Source of the DNA: Gnetum montanum
Taxonomy: Eukaryota; Streptophyta; Gnetopsida; Gnetales; Gnetaceae
DNA: 64,000 nt
Direction of reading: 5' to 3'
NCBI GenBank assembly: GCA_015680685.1
Contig: MNCI01024054.1
Location: 75,020-139,019 of the forward strand
Shown here: piece by piece, positions 1 through 12,076 of the stretch
Numbering within the stretch: the stretch's first letter is position 1
Layout of the letters: every line of letters begins with the position of its first letter
The notes under the pieces: model-generated
Told to the model about the DNA's origin: nothing
Databases searched by the model: none
Seen by the model: the letters and a program-made list of their open reading frames with translations, nothing else
Translations under genes and position numbers: made by a program

Positions 1-221
1 TGCCTTCAGGAGTAGCGTAGATTAGGAAACACATCATACACCTCATCTAGACTAAACCATACGTGACATATGCAAAACTAGTCTAGATGGGAAGACAGCG
101 AACTGCGACCTAAGGCTAACTATCTAGATACCACAACTAGTCCATCTGCGGAGTTCGACCGGATCGCGCGTGCGACGCTTGTTTCGTATGGTTGAGTGTA
201 GGGGTACCTCGCCACTCATCA
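1..221 (+). mobile_element. 3' end of an Athila-type LTR, cut by the window edge
   Basis: The segment ends in ...CCACTCATCA and matches the last 230 or so bases of the LTRs at 3266-4130, 16583-17569 and 61045-62050, including the shared stretch with 'ctagactaaaccatac', 'cacaactagtcc' and 'gtttcgtatggttgagtgtagg'. No primer binding site follows at 222, so this is the downstream LTR of an element to the left, or a solo LTR. It keeps more CpG than the copies at 3.3 and 16.6 kb, so it is probably younger. Confidence 0.75.
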
Positions 222-530
222 CCTTATCATAGCTACACCAACCATCTACGAAACTTCTTCAATACTTGCATCTTCCAAAAGACATAAATAACAAAGTTAT
301 TTTATATACACCATCACCAAACCCTATCAAACAGTGAATCTAAATTCTAAAACTAAAATTTTTTTACTTGCCCTATCTTATTAAAGATCGGAAAGAACAC
401 CCATGACTTACACTTCATATGGCTAACGGTATTAGCAATCATACAAAGAACAAAGTTGTCATCCATTTGCTATGTTAGTCAAGAAGGCAAAGTTCATTGT
501 GGATGTCCACCATATCTACAATCTTGGCCA

Positions 531-619
531 CAACGAATTAGCATTTAGATTGGTGTTAGACACAATGAATTAGCATTTAGATTGGTGTTAGACACAATGA
601 ATTAGCATTTAGATTGGTG
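531..619. repeat. 32-bp minisatellite, about 2.7 copies
   Basis: The unit beginning AATTAGCATTTAGATTGGTG starts at 536, 568 and 600, giving a period of exactly 32 bp. Copies differ by one or two bases. There is no coding context. Confidence 0.85.
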
Positions 620-980
620 ACACCAATTGTAAAGCCAAAATAAAAAAACCATTACCATCTCTACCACTCAAATGTCAATGTCTATTGACAACTTCTATGG
701 CAGTGCCATGCTAGATTTACAACTAATGCCTATATTGTAGTTCATCATGTGAAAGAGATTTCACTTGGGTATTTTCTCTCTAAGGTTATGTTTCTCTTAA
801 TAATTTTACAAAAACCTGTGATTGAATGAATATGAAAAAGTTATGGTTATGACTAAATACAATGGGCCTTTTTGTATATGAATACCATCTACATGGTTTC
901 TATCATTATAGGAAAAAAAAAAGTGAAATCATTTTAGAAAAAATGTGCAAGATGAATGTACATTCTTAAAGGAGAACACA

Positions 981-1037
981 TGTAGGCTATGTGGTTCAAG
1001 AGGTCTTAAGGATGACAAGCATGTTTTCCTTAGGTGC
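981..1037 (+). pseudogene. Possible zinc-binding motif of a retroelement RT C-terminus
   Basis: One frame reads CRLCG...DDKHVFLRC, a C-x2-C-(x12)-H-x4-C pattern like the zinc-binding region that follows reverse transcriptase in plant LINE-like proteins. It lies in a short open stretch with nothing recognisable on either side, so the assignment rests on the spacing alone and could be chance. Confidence 0.22.
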
Positions 1038-3265
1038 CTTCAAACTCAACATTTGAGACAAAATATAATATTGCAGCAAAATGTCTCTGCCATTTTGTGT
1101 TGTTAAATTTCCATTGTTGGTCACTTTGTTGAGTTGATATTTAATTTTCATGGTAGAAATGTAATGTCTTTGCAGTAAATCTTTTGAGTCTTTTGACGAA
1201 ATAAAACCTAAATTTTAGTTATTTTCATATAACATTTTATTGTTGTATTGAAAGCACTAAAATTTCAATTTCAATTTCAACCTAACTTTAAGAAATAAAC
1301 TATATAATATGATAATGAGCTCTCGATGTATAGGCAAACTTGCCAATATATTTCCACCCTTCTAATCCTGCAGATCCAGCATTTCAAAAAGCCCATGGAA
1401 TGCATAGGCATAGCAATCACAACTTCACAAGTGCTTCTTATGAAACTTTCCTTAGAACTTTCCCTAAGTGGATTATTTTTTTTATTTTTGCTATAAATTG
1501 AATTAACAGTATTAAAATGAAGTTAATCCACAACTAAAAAATATTCAATAAAACTGAAACTGAAACTGAAATATTATTGCATCGGTAAAATGGTAAAAAT
1601 ATACTGTAATTTTATTGCATTTGTAACATAGTAGAAATATACTGAGATTTTATTATGTATGCAGAAGGGTAAAAATAGAAATATACATGCTAGAATTTAC
1701 TTTTATGAGGCGCATTACTTTTATTAAATTTAAGCAGTTGGGAGAAAACTTGCAATTTTCCCAAGATCCATTTTGAAGCAATGACATCAGTCTACTGATT
1801 ATTGTAACCTGACATATATTTTCATGCATACTGATAATGCCATTACTTACGTGTTGGAGACTTGTGGGAGCAAGAGCCCTGGTAGATAGTCAGACAAAAT
1901 TTTATTTTAAAATTTGTAATGAATCGAGCAGAGACTAATGAGCCATGATCAATCAGATACATGAATGTCATATGTGTTGTGTTGTCCATATGATTCCATT
2001 TAGTTTCCAAAAGCTGGCAATAGTGTTTTGATAAATAAAAAATGATTCCTAATAATTGAGAAATGATCCACCCACGTGAAGATTACAAAAATGAGGAGAC
2101 AAATCAGATTTTCCCCTTTTTGAAATAGGTAGAGGTTTATCAATAGGCTACGTATTCCAGCTAATCATAATGAAATAAGTTTGTTTGGTTGAACAGTGAA
2201 TCTGTCTCCATGTACAGAACGTATTTTGATGTGTAGTCAGAATCACACATATCGTGGACCATGACATGACATAATAGAATTCTACAAAATTATGACCCCA
2301 AGTGAACTTGAAATCATGGCATACAAGTTTAATCAACCATGAAAGTTGGATTCGATGATCTCTGTGTTACTACAATGCAAAGGCTTAACAGTCCACCAAG
2401 GTATGGTTACAGTTTTTTAGCTAAAATGATAACATGGACATAAATATATATGTTAGCTTAAAATGGAAATTTGATTACATTTGTATGTTTAATGGATTTA
2501 TTGGATACTAAAATATTTTTGTTAATAAGTTTTGAAAATATTATTAAGAAAATTATTGGTATTCAAAGTAATAATATTGGACAACTGTAAACTATTTTTT
2601 TTTTTTGAAACAATTATATAAATGATAGTGTTTTATGGATGTGTGGTATGCGGCCTAAGCCTTGATTAAGAATCATGGAAAATTTTGAAAAAACTTCAAA
2701 AAGTTTTTGGTGGATGAATTACAAGTGAAAACTCAAGTTTCATATACAATACTTTTATTGTAAGCTAATTTGTTCCTACTGGAAGCAATGTATAAGTTCT
2801 TAACATTTTACTTGAGAAATAAAAATAGGAATAAAATTTGAAGAGAGATTATTTAAAAATCTCACTATTAGATGTGGTTCCATGAAGGACACATGTAGTT
2901 ATAAAGGTGGGGCATTAATAATATTGATAAAATAATAAGGTTAAAACAATCTTTGAAACTTGTTTTGCCAAGAGAATTTTAGAGAGACGACAAAATGAGG
3001 CACAAATACAAAAGAAGTTTCAAAGGTAGTAAACATGATGAAACAAAATACTTATAAGTAAAGTGAAACCAAACTCTCATTTACATAAGCTCAAATATAG
3101 TTATCTCATTAGTTACAAATACTATCCTTTTGTAACTGTGTTATTATAATAGTTATTTTATCTACAAATATCTACAATGTAGTTAATGTAACCTGTTGTT
3201 TATCTCTAGTCATTTTGTTGCTGTTAATGTTCAATTTACATATGGTTAGCACTACATGTGGATAT

Positions 3266-4130
3266 TGATGAATCGTATTTTGGTTAGGCCCTAATATCAA
3301 AGCCCTGATATCAAATCTCATGCTACATTATCAAATATCCAATATCGCAGAATGCATGCTTGCCTATAAATATAGCACTTGGATGCACGATTTGTAGTAG
3401 TTTTAATTCTTTTGTCAATAGAGTGGCTAAACCCTTGTAGTTTTATTCTGTAGTCTTAGAGAATAGTTAGTGAGTGCCCGCTGTGTGGATTTGAGTTAGT
3501 TGTATGGCATCTTATTCTAGTGGCAATGTACCTGAACACATTTCATGAACGACAATAAGATCAAGATTGATTCTTATTCATTGTAGCACTTTGACTTAGA
3601 TTAGATTTACTTTTAATAAAATTTATATTTCATGTACTTAGTTAATATCTACATTTCATGCAAGTTAATCAATTGGTAGAATGAGCACAACTAGTTTCAA
3701 GAATAAACATGTATTCACTTAGTAATCCCAGTAGCATTATTGCTTGGTTCATCTAGTAGTGTAGCACTTGCTAATCCTAGTAGTGGATATGTGAGTTTAG
3801 GATGTGTACAGTAAGCTAGGGATGGATACTCATTGCCCATAGGCTAGTTTAGCCTTTATCTTTCTATAGTTAATTAAATGAAATAATTAATTTCTCTATT
3901 ATTGTTAGGAGTAGCATAAGGCCAAAACAACATCAATAATCATATGCCTCACTTTGGACTCAACCATACATGGCAAAGCTATCACTAGTCCAAGTGGGAA
4001 GATAACAAACTACAATCAAGACATAACGATCTAGATGCCACAACTAGTCCCATCCATGGAATTCAACCGAATCATGCATGAATGCTTATGATTCGTATAG
4101 TTGGGCATAGGGGTTACTTGCCACTCATCA
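3266..4130 (+). repeat. 5' LTR of element 1
   Basis: 865 bp, from TGATGA to ...ACTCATCA, the short terminal inverted repeat seen in every member of this family here. U3 carries decayed '-GATATC-' units (about 3292-3350) that correspond to the palindromic array of element 3. The TATA box is at 3365-3372. The later part contains the family block 'tagtgagtgcccgctgtgtgg'. Confidence 0.85.
3365..3372 (+). promoter_or_regulatory. TATA box (TATAAATA) of the element 1 5' LTR
   Basis: TATAAATA lies about 100 bp into the LTR. The same octamer sits at the homologous place in the other copies (16817, 21859, 57104, 61206, and 54644-54651 on the - strand). The 3' LTR at 9132-9488 has lost it by internal deletion. 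Confidence 0.6.
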
Positions 4131-4131
4131 T

Positions 4132-4148
4132 TGGCATTGTTGTCGAGG
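4132..4148 (+). other. Primer binding site, decayed tRNA-Asp type
   Basis: TGGCATTGTTGTCGAGG starts two bases after the LTR end. Compared with the complement of the plant tRNA-Asp 3' end (TGGCGCCGTTGCCGGGG) it matches 12 of 17, and all five differences are transitions. Confidence 0.65.
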
Positions 4149-4262
4149 ATGGTGCTAGTTATCTAGATTAATTATATTATACACAATCATTGTAAATGTA
4201 TTAATGATCTATCTTTTAGAAAACATTAATAGTTTAAGTCATACACATTATCAAAGAAAACC

Positions 4263-7066
4263 ATGTCTTCTTCACATAGTAACACATTGTATGATGAAAA
4301 CTCTTGTAGGAGAAATGATAGGATCTATACTAAAGAGAATTGGAATGAACAACCTCAAGCAGTGATTTCATATGCTCATTTCCACTCTTACTACATGCAA
4401 GGACTATGTTCAAGTAGTATAGATAATCCTAGAGGAGATGGAAGAAGTCTTAGAATAAGAAGGGCCTCAAGGCCTAGGACCTCCTCTAAACCTAGAAAAG
4501 TCAAATCAAGGGATCATGGGGAAAGATATAGGAGCCATGGCAGTTCTCCCAGTTTCTCATCTTCCTCTTCCTCTTCAATGTCTAGTTTTTATGAAGATAA
4601 ATGTAGGTATAGAGATAGAGCTCCACTATGGGATCAAGATAAAAATAGAATTAAACCCAAGGGCAAAATCAAATACATCAAAATGAGCATAGACAAGATC
4701 ATCACAATCAGACGAATAGAGATATAGATTATTACCGTGACATGTCTAATATAGATGAACCCTTGTTGGCCACTAGGTGCATGACACAAATTTGGAAGGT
4801 AGTTCAAATACCTCAAAGGCATCAAAGGGACAGCTGCATCATACGACTTGATATAAATAACATTTCTAAATTTAGGGGAGGCTATAATTTTTATCCATAA
4901 CATCATTTACAAGCCTTCCATGATGCCTATGCCTTGCAAAACATTGAATGTAAGCGGAAAAAGCTTAAGCACTTCCCTAGGATACTAATATACGAAGCTA
5001 AAAGTTGGTATAGATCATTGGAACTAGACTCCATCCATCGATGGTCCACAATGCTAGAACTCTTTAATGAAAAATATCAAACCTATGCAAGAGTGTCCAA
5101 CTTAACAAAATAAATCCTAGCATGGAAGCAAGAAAACCATGAACCCTTGGATGTGGCTTTAGATAGATACTATTAGATCCTACATAAATGACCAAGCCAT
5201 GATGTTTTTCAAAAAGAACAACTTTTCCACATCCTAGATGGGCTTCATAATAAAACAAGGGAGAGCCTTGGGATTTATGCCTAGGGTCAATTATCAAACT
5301 GAAAGCCCATCAAATACAAAGGCTAATCAAGTGGGTGGAAAAAGAAGAAGGAGAGCTACATAAATGAGTGAATGTAGAGGAATATATCTAGGACTAAAAT
5401 CTTCAAAAGAAAGGGATCCATATCTATGATAAGGATGAAAAGGTAGCTCTTGATGAGGTGATTTCACAACAAACCTTGCCAATACAAAAGTCTATCGATG
5501 TTCTTGAAGCAAAGATAGATAAGATGTAGGAGTTGATGAATGAAAAAGTTACAACTTACATGAAAACCATAGAGGAGACAGTAACACAACAAGAATCAAG
5601 TGATCAAAACAAGAAGAGGAAAAATAACCAAGAAAAAGGAAGGAACACTTGTCAACAAAAAATAAAAATGGCTAAAAGAGAAGAGGCTATAGACTCAACC
5701 ATAGAGCAGTTGATGGATGTCACATCTACCTGTATGATCATCCAAAGGGCTATTGCCTAGTCATGTTACATCTACATGAGTATTAGGCATTTACTTTGAA
5801 TCCCAAGTTTGTACAAAAGCAAATGCTTAGGAAATTATCTTTCTCACATGGTAATTATTGACAATCCTACAACCAACTATACTATCTTAGTGAGACTTCT
5901 TATCATCCTCAAAACTACTATCAACCATAGTGGCAAAACCCATAATCATGGGGGAGGCCATTATCAAACTAGCACTACCCTTACTACTAGTCAAACTAGT
6001 ATGGATATTATGTTCAACAACTTGTTTCCCCAACTAGTTTTACTTCCTCTACCTCAAATCACTACTACCACTCTCCCAAATATCAGCAACCCGCAACATC
6101 TTCTTAAGGATCACCATCTCATGCCTCTCATCCTCCATCATATCCTTAATATTTTCATATTTCCCTCCATCACATGTCACCACTAATAACATAGGAAGGT
6201 TTAGCACCATAATATCAATGGAAGAATGCAAATTATGCTATAAACATACATGGAAATGATAATACTAGTAGATATCAACCAAAACATTGAAAATGCCCTT
6301 TCTTTAGGGTAGTTTCCTCACACAAGCACCAAACTCATAGACCTACTAGCAAACTGAAACCCACACAAGGAAAATATGGTGCAACACCTTTCCTCACAAA
6401 AACAATGTCTCTTGATCATATGCAAAATCCAACAACCATTACCACTCCAACACATAATGGAAATAAAAACCTATCATTGTGAAGAGACAAAAAAACCATG
6501 CATCACTAATAGTAAAGGGTGTAATTATGGGCCGAAAATTCAAAATATTAACACAACCCATAACAAAACCAAGGAATAAGTGTGTGAGCAAAAACCAATC
6601 TACATAGTAGCCACTAAACCAGAAGACACCCACTAGCTTGAAAATAAGAATATAAAACTATTTCAAATATGCATGAAAGCAATTGATCTGCTTATTAGTT
6701 CTAGACTTAAGAAAATGGACCAAACAGAGGACTTAGACATAGATATCTTACACTGATTATACACTAAAAAAGAATATTAAATACAAGGATGTAGGAATTA
6801 AAATAGAAAATCAAGAAAAAGAAGAAAACACATCTAGACCCTCTAAAACAAAGATACCTTCAAGTCTATATGAAGATACATCTTTGAATGATCCAAATGA
6901 GACTATCACTAATGTTAGATATGAAACCATGCAATTAATTAAACTAGTAATGGCAATATATGGGAAACCAATGGTGTATAACGAAGGGATTATGCAATCC
7001 ATCTCCCAAATATTTGGCCATAAGTTTAGTCATGGGAAAGATGCTTCATCCTGGTTCAAAAACTAA
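4263..7066 (+). pseudogene. gag-type polyprotein of element 1, broken
   Basis: The structural protein of the retroelement particle. ATG at 4263 opens a Ser/Arg-rich N-terminus (repeated Ser and RPRTSSKPRK near residues 60-110). The capsid-like core follows at about 4880-5330, with the motifs 'QAFHDAYALQNIE', 'SWYRSLEL', 'RWSTMLELFNEKYQTYARV' and 'KPIKYKG'. A Cys/His segment related to CX2CX3HX4C lies at about 5715-5775. The frame is then followed through a Pro/Tyr-rich stretch to an extra C-terminal part ending near 7066 (...HGKDASSWFKN). That part is absent from element 3, whose gag stops at the equivalent of about 5935. Numerous stops, mainly TAG or TAA where relatives have Gln, and frameshifts make it non-functional. 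It closely matches element 2 and is a more distant relative of elements 3 and 4. Confidence 0.78.
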
Positions 7067-9131
7067 TAAGTGTTTTTCAACTTTTTGTTTTACAATTTTT
7101 TATCATTTTCTTATTTTTTTCAAAATTTTTCAATTTTGAATATGTTTTCCATTTCTTGTTATTTTCCTTTTCTTTATACTTTTCTCTTTTCTTAAGTCAT
7201 TTTCTTTAGGTTTTATATTTTTGTTAATAATATTCAAAAGTCATGATGTAGAAGCCAATGCTATGTGTTGGGTTTTTGTGCTATGCTATTAAGATGATTA
7301 GATAAGTAATTATGTAAAGAAGTGAGACCATCTCATCCATCCCTCTAGTTCTCTAAATAAAAATGTCTTTTATCATGAAAGAAATTTTTTTTTCATGAAA
7401 CTAAAATTAATCCATGATTGTTGTACCTTGAAGAAATAGGAAACAACTAAGTGGAAATGGTAAAGGATGCAACCTCAAGGAGACTTTTTGGGTTCTCTTA
7501 TTAACTTCTTTCATGTGCTTTATGACTCCTTGTGGAATGTATCATCACTCCACTATTGGCCAATAACAAGAAGCCAACATATTTGCATGGTGTGGTTCCC
7601 ATCCAAAATCATAAAAATCTAAAATCTAAAAAAAATAATGGGAATTTAAAGCACATCCATTACACAAAATAATAGGCTACAAGCACTAGTTATGGGGCTA
7701 GAAAGACATGTTACCCATGCTTGAAGGAATCCCTCTAACTAAGGTCATTCCTTCCTTCTTCTCTTTTCTCTTTTTGGAGTGATGATCATTCTTTGTAGTG
7801 GTTGTGGACTCATGGTGGTCAATAGAAAGAAACACATCAATGCAAGTTCACTAGTAATGGTAAGGACTTGGTATGAAATCTAGATGGATAGGTATTTTGG
7901 TCATTTTAAGCATACTTGACATGAGAATCTATTGCAAACATGGTTAAGTACCTTACATCCCTATCTTTGCAATCCATTCTCATCCCATTACTCACCTCAC
8001 TACTACATGCAATTTTAGCCCAATGGTTTCACATAATATGATATAACATCTCAATCAAGGCAATTGTGTGTTTTTTGAAACAATGACATGATCTACATTT
8101 AACTTCTAGGGTACCCACGAACATCTCTACAAGTAGTTATGCAAGGGAATTATGGTAGGAGCCTACTTTGGGAAGGATCCACTTGCATAACTTTTGTTGA
8201 TCATGGCTTTGAACTAACCTTCACATCTTCCAAAACATCAATGATGGTTTCTCTAAATTTATGCATGATTTTGGGACTACTCCTCATTTGTTTCATTAAT
8301 TTTTCCTACTTTTCTATTTCCATATCCATTAATATTTCTTGGCCATCTTCTGAATTTGACCTTTGGTTTTAATTTTTTGAAAACTTGTGCACTTCCGAAG
8401 ATACGCTTATTAGCCATGGGATGCCCATTTGGAATTTTTGAAATTTTTCCAACATCCTCTTTTTGAACATCATGGTAACTAGTAGTAATTGATCGAAATA
8501 GTGTGAATAGCTCAATGATTTTAGTTACCTCATAGCCTTGGGCGTAGTATGTTATCATCACCTTATGCTTAAATGCAAACTAGGAAATCCAAAAAGGGTT
8601 AATTATTAAGGAAATTTTACCAAAACTAATGTTGATCATTTGGTGACTATAGGTGATGCTAAAAGGGATGCCTAAGGCATGAAAACAAAGCCAAGAGAGG
8701 ACTAACAGAGGATATTCCCATGGACAAATAGTAGCACATACAAGATAATGGCTCAAACGTCACATGATTACTTAATCCATGAAATGATGAGAAGAAATTT
8801 TAGTCCATCCTTCAAGAATGTTTTGCATAACTAAAGAAGCATCAATATAACAATCAAGGTTGGAAGTCTACCACCACTAGTGGCAATAAGAAGAATCATA
8901 TTCAGTGGCTTTTGAGGACCTCTACAAATTTTGTAATCTTTAATATCTATCTAGTCTTTTTGTTACTTTGTCATGTTGTCTACATCCACTAAAATAAAAT
9001 TTTGTAATGTGGCACTCAAAGTCACTTAGTAGTTAGTTACTTAATAATCCCATACCTTTACAATATTTTGTAAAGAAATTATTCCTCCTTTTGTTCACTC
9101 AAGGATAAATTTTCATCTTGTCATGGAGGTA
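7067..9131 (+). other. Non-coding 3' internal region of element 1
   Basis: Pyrimidine-rich, AT-rich sequence without coding frames. From about 7700 it matches element 2 at about 20290-21610. The 850 bp or so before that are missing from element 2. It holds the block 'gcatggtgtggttcccatcc' (about 7588), whose reverse complement occurs in elements 5 (about 12320) and 4 (about 47470), and the conserved stem-loop at 8135-8192. Confidence 0.6.
8135..8192 (+). other. Conserved stem-loop, element 1 copy
   Basis: AGTTATGCAAG (8135-8145) pairs perfectly with CTTGCATAACT (8182-8192), an 11-bp stem closing a 36-nt loop with the conserved segments 'TAGGAGCCTACTTTGGG' and 'AGGATCCA'. The same structure is found at 20730-20785, 60206-60266 and, on the - strand, 46700-46756. 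The function is unknown. Its position, 0.8-0.9 kb before the 3' LTR in all gag-only copies, suggests a role in the genomic RNA. Confidence 0.7.
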
Positions 9132-9488
9132 TGATGAACCATATTTTGCTTAGGCCCACCCAAGACGTGTATGGCAAGCTAGGAATTGTTGCTCATTACT
9201 TTAGGCTAGAGTATATTATTTTACTATTTTCCTTAGACTTAGACCTATTTTCATGCTTTATAATCATATCTAGGAGTTATGGCCTACCAACATCAATATA
9301 TCATACACCTAACTGAGAGCTAAACCATACACATATATTATACTAGGTCCACGTGGGAAGATAACAATCTCAAACTTGAATCAATTATTAGCATATTCAC
9401 ATTGGCTTGTTCATGGAATTCGACCAAGCTATGCATGAACACTCATATCTCATATGGTTGGGTGTTGGACTACTTCACCACTTATCAA
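9132..9488 (+). repeat. 3' LTR of element 1, internally deleted
   Basis: It begins TGATGAACC like the 5' LTR (TGATGAATC). After about 40 bp it jumps to sequence matching about 3805 of the 5' LTR and ends ...CCACTTATCA. About 500 bp with the TATA box and the R region are gone, leaving 357 bp. Confidence 0.75.
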
Positions 9489-11100
9489 TCAATTTTTCCT
9501 TTGTTTCCAGCAACTCTAACTAGGTTACTGTGATTTCATCCAGGAGATCAAAATCTTCGAAAGTGGTTGTTTGATTCCCACTAGTCTTTATAACACTTCC
9601 TTATGTTGGGTTGCACTCAATTGATCACCTCTCTCTTGCAGATGTTTGAACACCTATCATGATGGTAATTTATAGTGCCACTATTGCAAGAGTACTTAGG
9701 GCCTCAACCATCCTATCTTCCATCACCTCTATTGTTGTCTCTTATCCATAGTGCTACATCACCATGACAGTGACCAACTCACCTTCCTCTAAGTGCATTA
9801 AGAAAGTTGTGGCATTCCTAGAGATTTTAGAAAATTATTATCTAGGGATGAACACCATAACCTCTTAGGTGCTCAGATTCTTTCTTTTTGATGCCTACAT
9901 TTGCTATGTTAAGAATAACAAGGTGGTTTCCTCTAGCCAAGTAATGATCCTTTTGACTCATTGAGATGGCTCAATGCTAGATAGTAAATCAATGGCTTCC
10001 CATCACCTTCCAAGCCTTGTTGTTACTATAGCTACTACTCATAAAGCTTTTAGAGCCTCTCTACAACTACATGCAATTCTAGTATGGTCTTCCCCATAAG
10101 TGGTGGTGCTGGCCACTCTTCCTGCAGCTTTGTAGCTACTTTGTATTTCATCATCTCCTACTAAGATGTAATAGGAGCATGGTGGAGTGTGTCATTTGCA
10201 TAGCATACTATGCCTTCCCTCTTGTAGAGTTTCTGAACGAGTCATGAAAAGGAGAGTATCTTTCTTCCTCCCTCATTTTCTTTAAATTTCTTCTCTATCT
10301 CCAGATAGATGACCTAAGAAAGATTAACAGGGAATTTTCCACTTAGAGAGGCACACGCATGGGCAGAGAAGATTTTCACCTTACTAGACCTCATCATTAG
10401 GTTCAAATGATAAGCTATAATTTTAAAATATGCATTCTCTACCTTGGTGAGTGCAACATACTCCTTGTAGTCCACCCAATAGTAATGTTGAACCCACTCT
10501 TTCTTGGCTTTAGGATTTTCCTTGGTGGATATATCCACCAAAGTTACCCCAGTGTCATGCAAATCAATGACCTTAGTAATAGCCTCAACCAAGTAAAATA
10601 CTATGATGTCTTTAATTTTAACTTACATGTCTCCCTATTGGTTATTTTAAAACATGTAGGTTTTCCTCATGCACAAATCTCCAATGGAGAAAAGAATGGA
10701 CCACATAGGAAACCCCTATATTTATGTGTGAACTTCCTTGGGCACCAATTCCAAGAAGGATCCAAAGTTAAGTTATTGGAGAATCAAAATCTAAACCTTC
10801 TTTATTTGAATCTTTTCAAGGTAGGACTCTATTAATGTGACCTCTAGATTGGTTCCTAGCCTTAGTGCCTCATCTTTCCTAAATTGGTCAATTTCAGCAG
10901 TGGGAGTCTATTGAACAAATTTCACTTTGGGATCCTCCTAAAGAGGTTTCATCGCATGAGTTGCTTCAAATTCTTACTCTTGGGGCTATTGTGGCTATTT
11001 CTAGTCCCTTCCTCCTTGTGGCCACTTCTTTCTTGGTTGGTAAGATCCCCCTGCTAGTGCTTCCCTCTTTGGTACCATCTATGATCACAAATGTTACTAA
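9489..11100 (-). pseudogene. 3' ORF ('ORF3') of element 5, function unknown
   Basis: Homologous to 44300-45930. The clearest piece is 10314-10592 (92 residues), with 'EAITKVIDLHDTGVTL', 'KEWVQHYYWVDYKEYVALT', 'YFKIIAYHLN' and 'SSKVKIF', which align with the element 4 copy. The place downstream of integrase is where Athila elements carry an env-like gene, but I see no signal peptide or clear membrane segment. The motif layout looks more like the 'putative plant transposon protein' type of ORF found beside gypsy elements; that is a guess from memory. The coiled-coil C-terminus seen in element 4 is cut off by element 1. Confidence 0.5.
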
Positions 11101-11834
11101 GGATTAGCAATTAATGTATAACCTTTAGGTCCTTTTTAATACCTTTCCCATTTAGTTAGCTTACACTTAAATTCATTTGTGATCTTGGTAGGTCCATTAT
11201 TTTATTATAATTTTATTCATTGACTACTAGATTTTATTTTTAAGGTTTAAGTTAGTGTAAGTAGGATTTTTAATATTATTTTAATGGTTAAACCTTGGAG
11301 ACTTAGAAACATTTTCAAAAAAATTTCATCATAGACTAAATATTTGTGGCCCTCACAACATAAATCTTAACTTGAATAGTTGTGGGATCAAAGAATAAGG
11401 TTAATCAAATGAGCGATTTGGAAGTTATGGCACTTGGAAGGTCTTTGGACTCCAAAAATAGCAAAAAAATCCTCTAGGATTGGAAGGCAAGCATGCAAAA
11501 ATTACTAAATGTCAATGCATATATAAATTATTTTTGTATTGTGTCGACAGGGATGCATCAATGCATTTGGCTACGTCAAAAAGGATGCATCGACGCAGCT
11601 ATGTAGAACAATTTTCTAGAAGCATTTCAAGATGAAATTAGAGTTCAAAAAAAAGCCAGAAAAGCCTAGAATGATTACAAGTCATGGAAGAGAGCATAAA
11701 ATTGGCTTTGAAAAAGGATATTTTGGAGAAATTAAATATGCCAAGGGTTGAAAAATTGGATGTTTATTATGTAAAATGAAGGAATTGAATGCAAAATAAA
11801 TAAAGGATAGGAAATTTAATGGAACCAAACCAAA

Positions 11835-11892
11835 GAGTATGCAAGTGAGTCCTCTCCATAGTACACTCATGCCATTAATACTCTTGTGTGCC
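11835..11892 (-). other. Decayed copy of the conserved stem-loop (element 5)
   Basis: On the - strand the loop still reads 'GGCATGAGTGTACTATGG' and 'AGGACTCA', between arms GCACACAAG and CTTGCATAC. Only part of the stem still pairs. It is recognisable by comparison with 46700-46756. Confidence 0.45.
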
Positions 11893-12059
11893 CTCATATC
11901 CGAGTCTGTAGGTACCAAGGATGTTTAATGACCATGGATCATTAAAAATCAAATCTACATGAGAAATCATCAAAGGATTAGGATGTACCAAAAGAGGCAC
12001 ATTAATAAACCATTATAGCAGGTAGTGAGGTGATGGATGACAAGAGATGAATGATGGGG

Positions 12060-12076
12060 AAGAGAGAGAGAGAGAA
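12060..12076. repeat. Short (GA)n microsatellite
   Basis: About eight GA units in element 5. The equivalent place in element 4 carries the longer (AG)n run at 47139-47176. Confidence 0.7.

Larger units (their letters stand above)
222..3265. other. AT-rich intergenic stretch without a recognisable gene
   Basis: About 3 kb with stops in all frames and no long open frame. Only a short minisatellite and a weak zinc-motif fragment (separate entries) stand out. The small open frame at 2148-2336 on the - strand shows no domain I recognise and is probably chance. Confidence 0.6.
3266..9488 (+). mobile_element. Element 1: gag-only (TR-GAG-like) LTR retrotransposon
   Basis: Order: 5' LTR 3266-4130, primer site 4132-4148, gag-type coding region 4263-7066, non-coding 3' part with a conserved stem-loop (8135-8192), purine-rich tract 'catggaggta' at about 9122-9131, and a shortened 3' LTR 9132-9488. 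No protease, RT, RNase H or integrase remnant lies between the LTRs, so the element is non-autonomous in structure and not merely stop-ridden. The flanks are GATAT on the left and ATCAA on the right and do not form a target duplication, so one end has been rearranged. The right LTR abuts element 5, which reads in the opposite direction. Many stops show it is long dead. Confidence 0.82.

Noticed and set aside
2148-2336. Open frame on the - strand, 62 residues
   Set aside because: No domain, no codon pattern and no homologue in the window; the length is expected by chance in AT-rich DNA.
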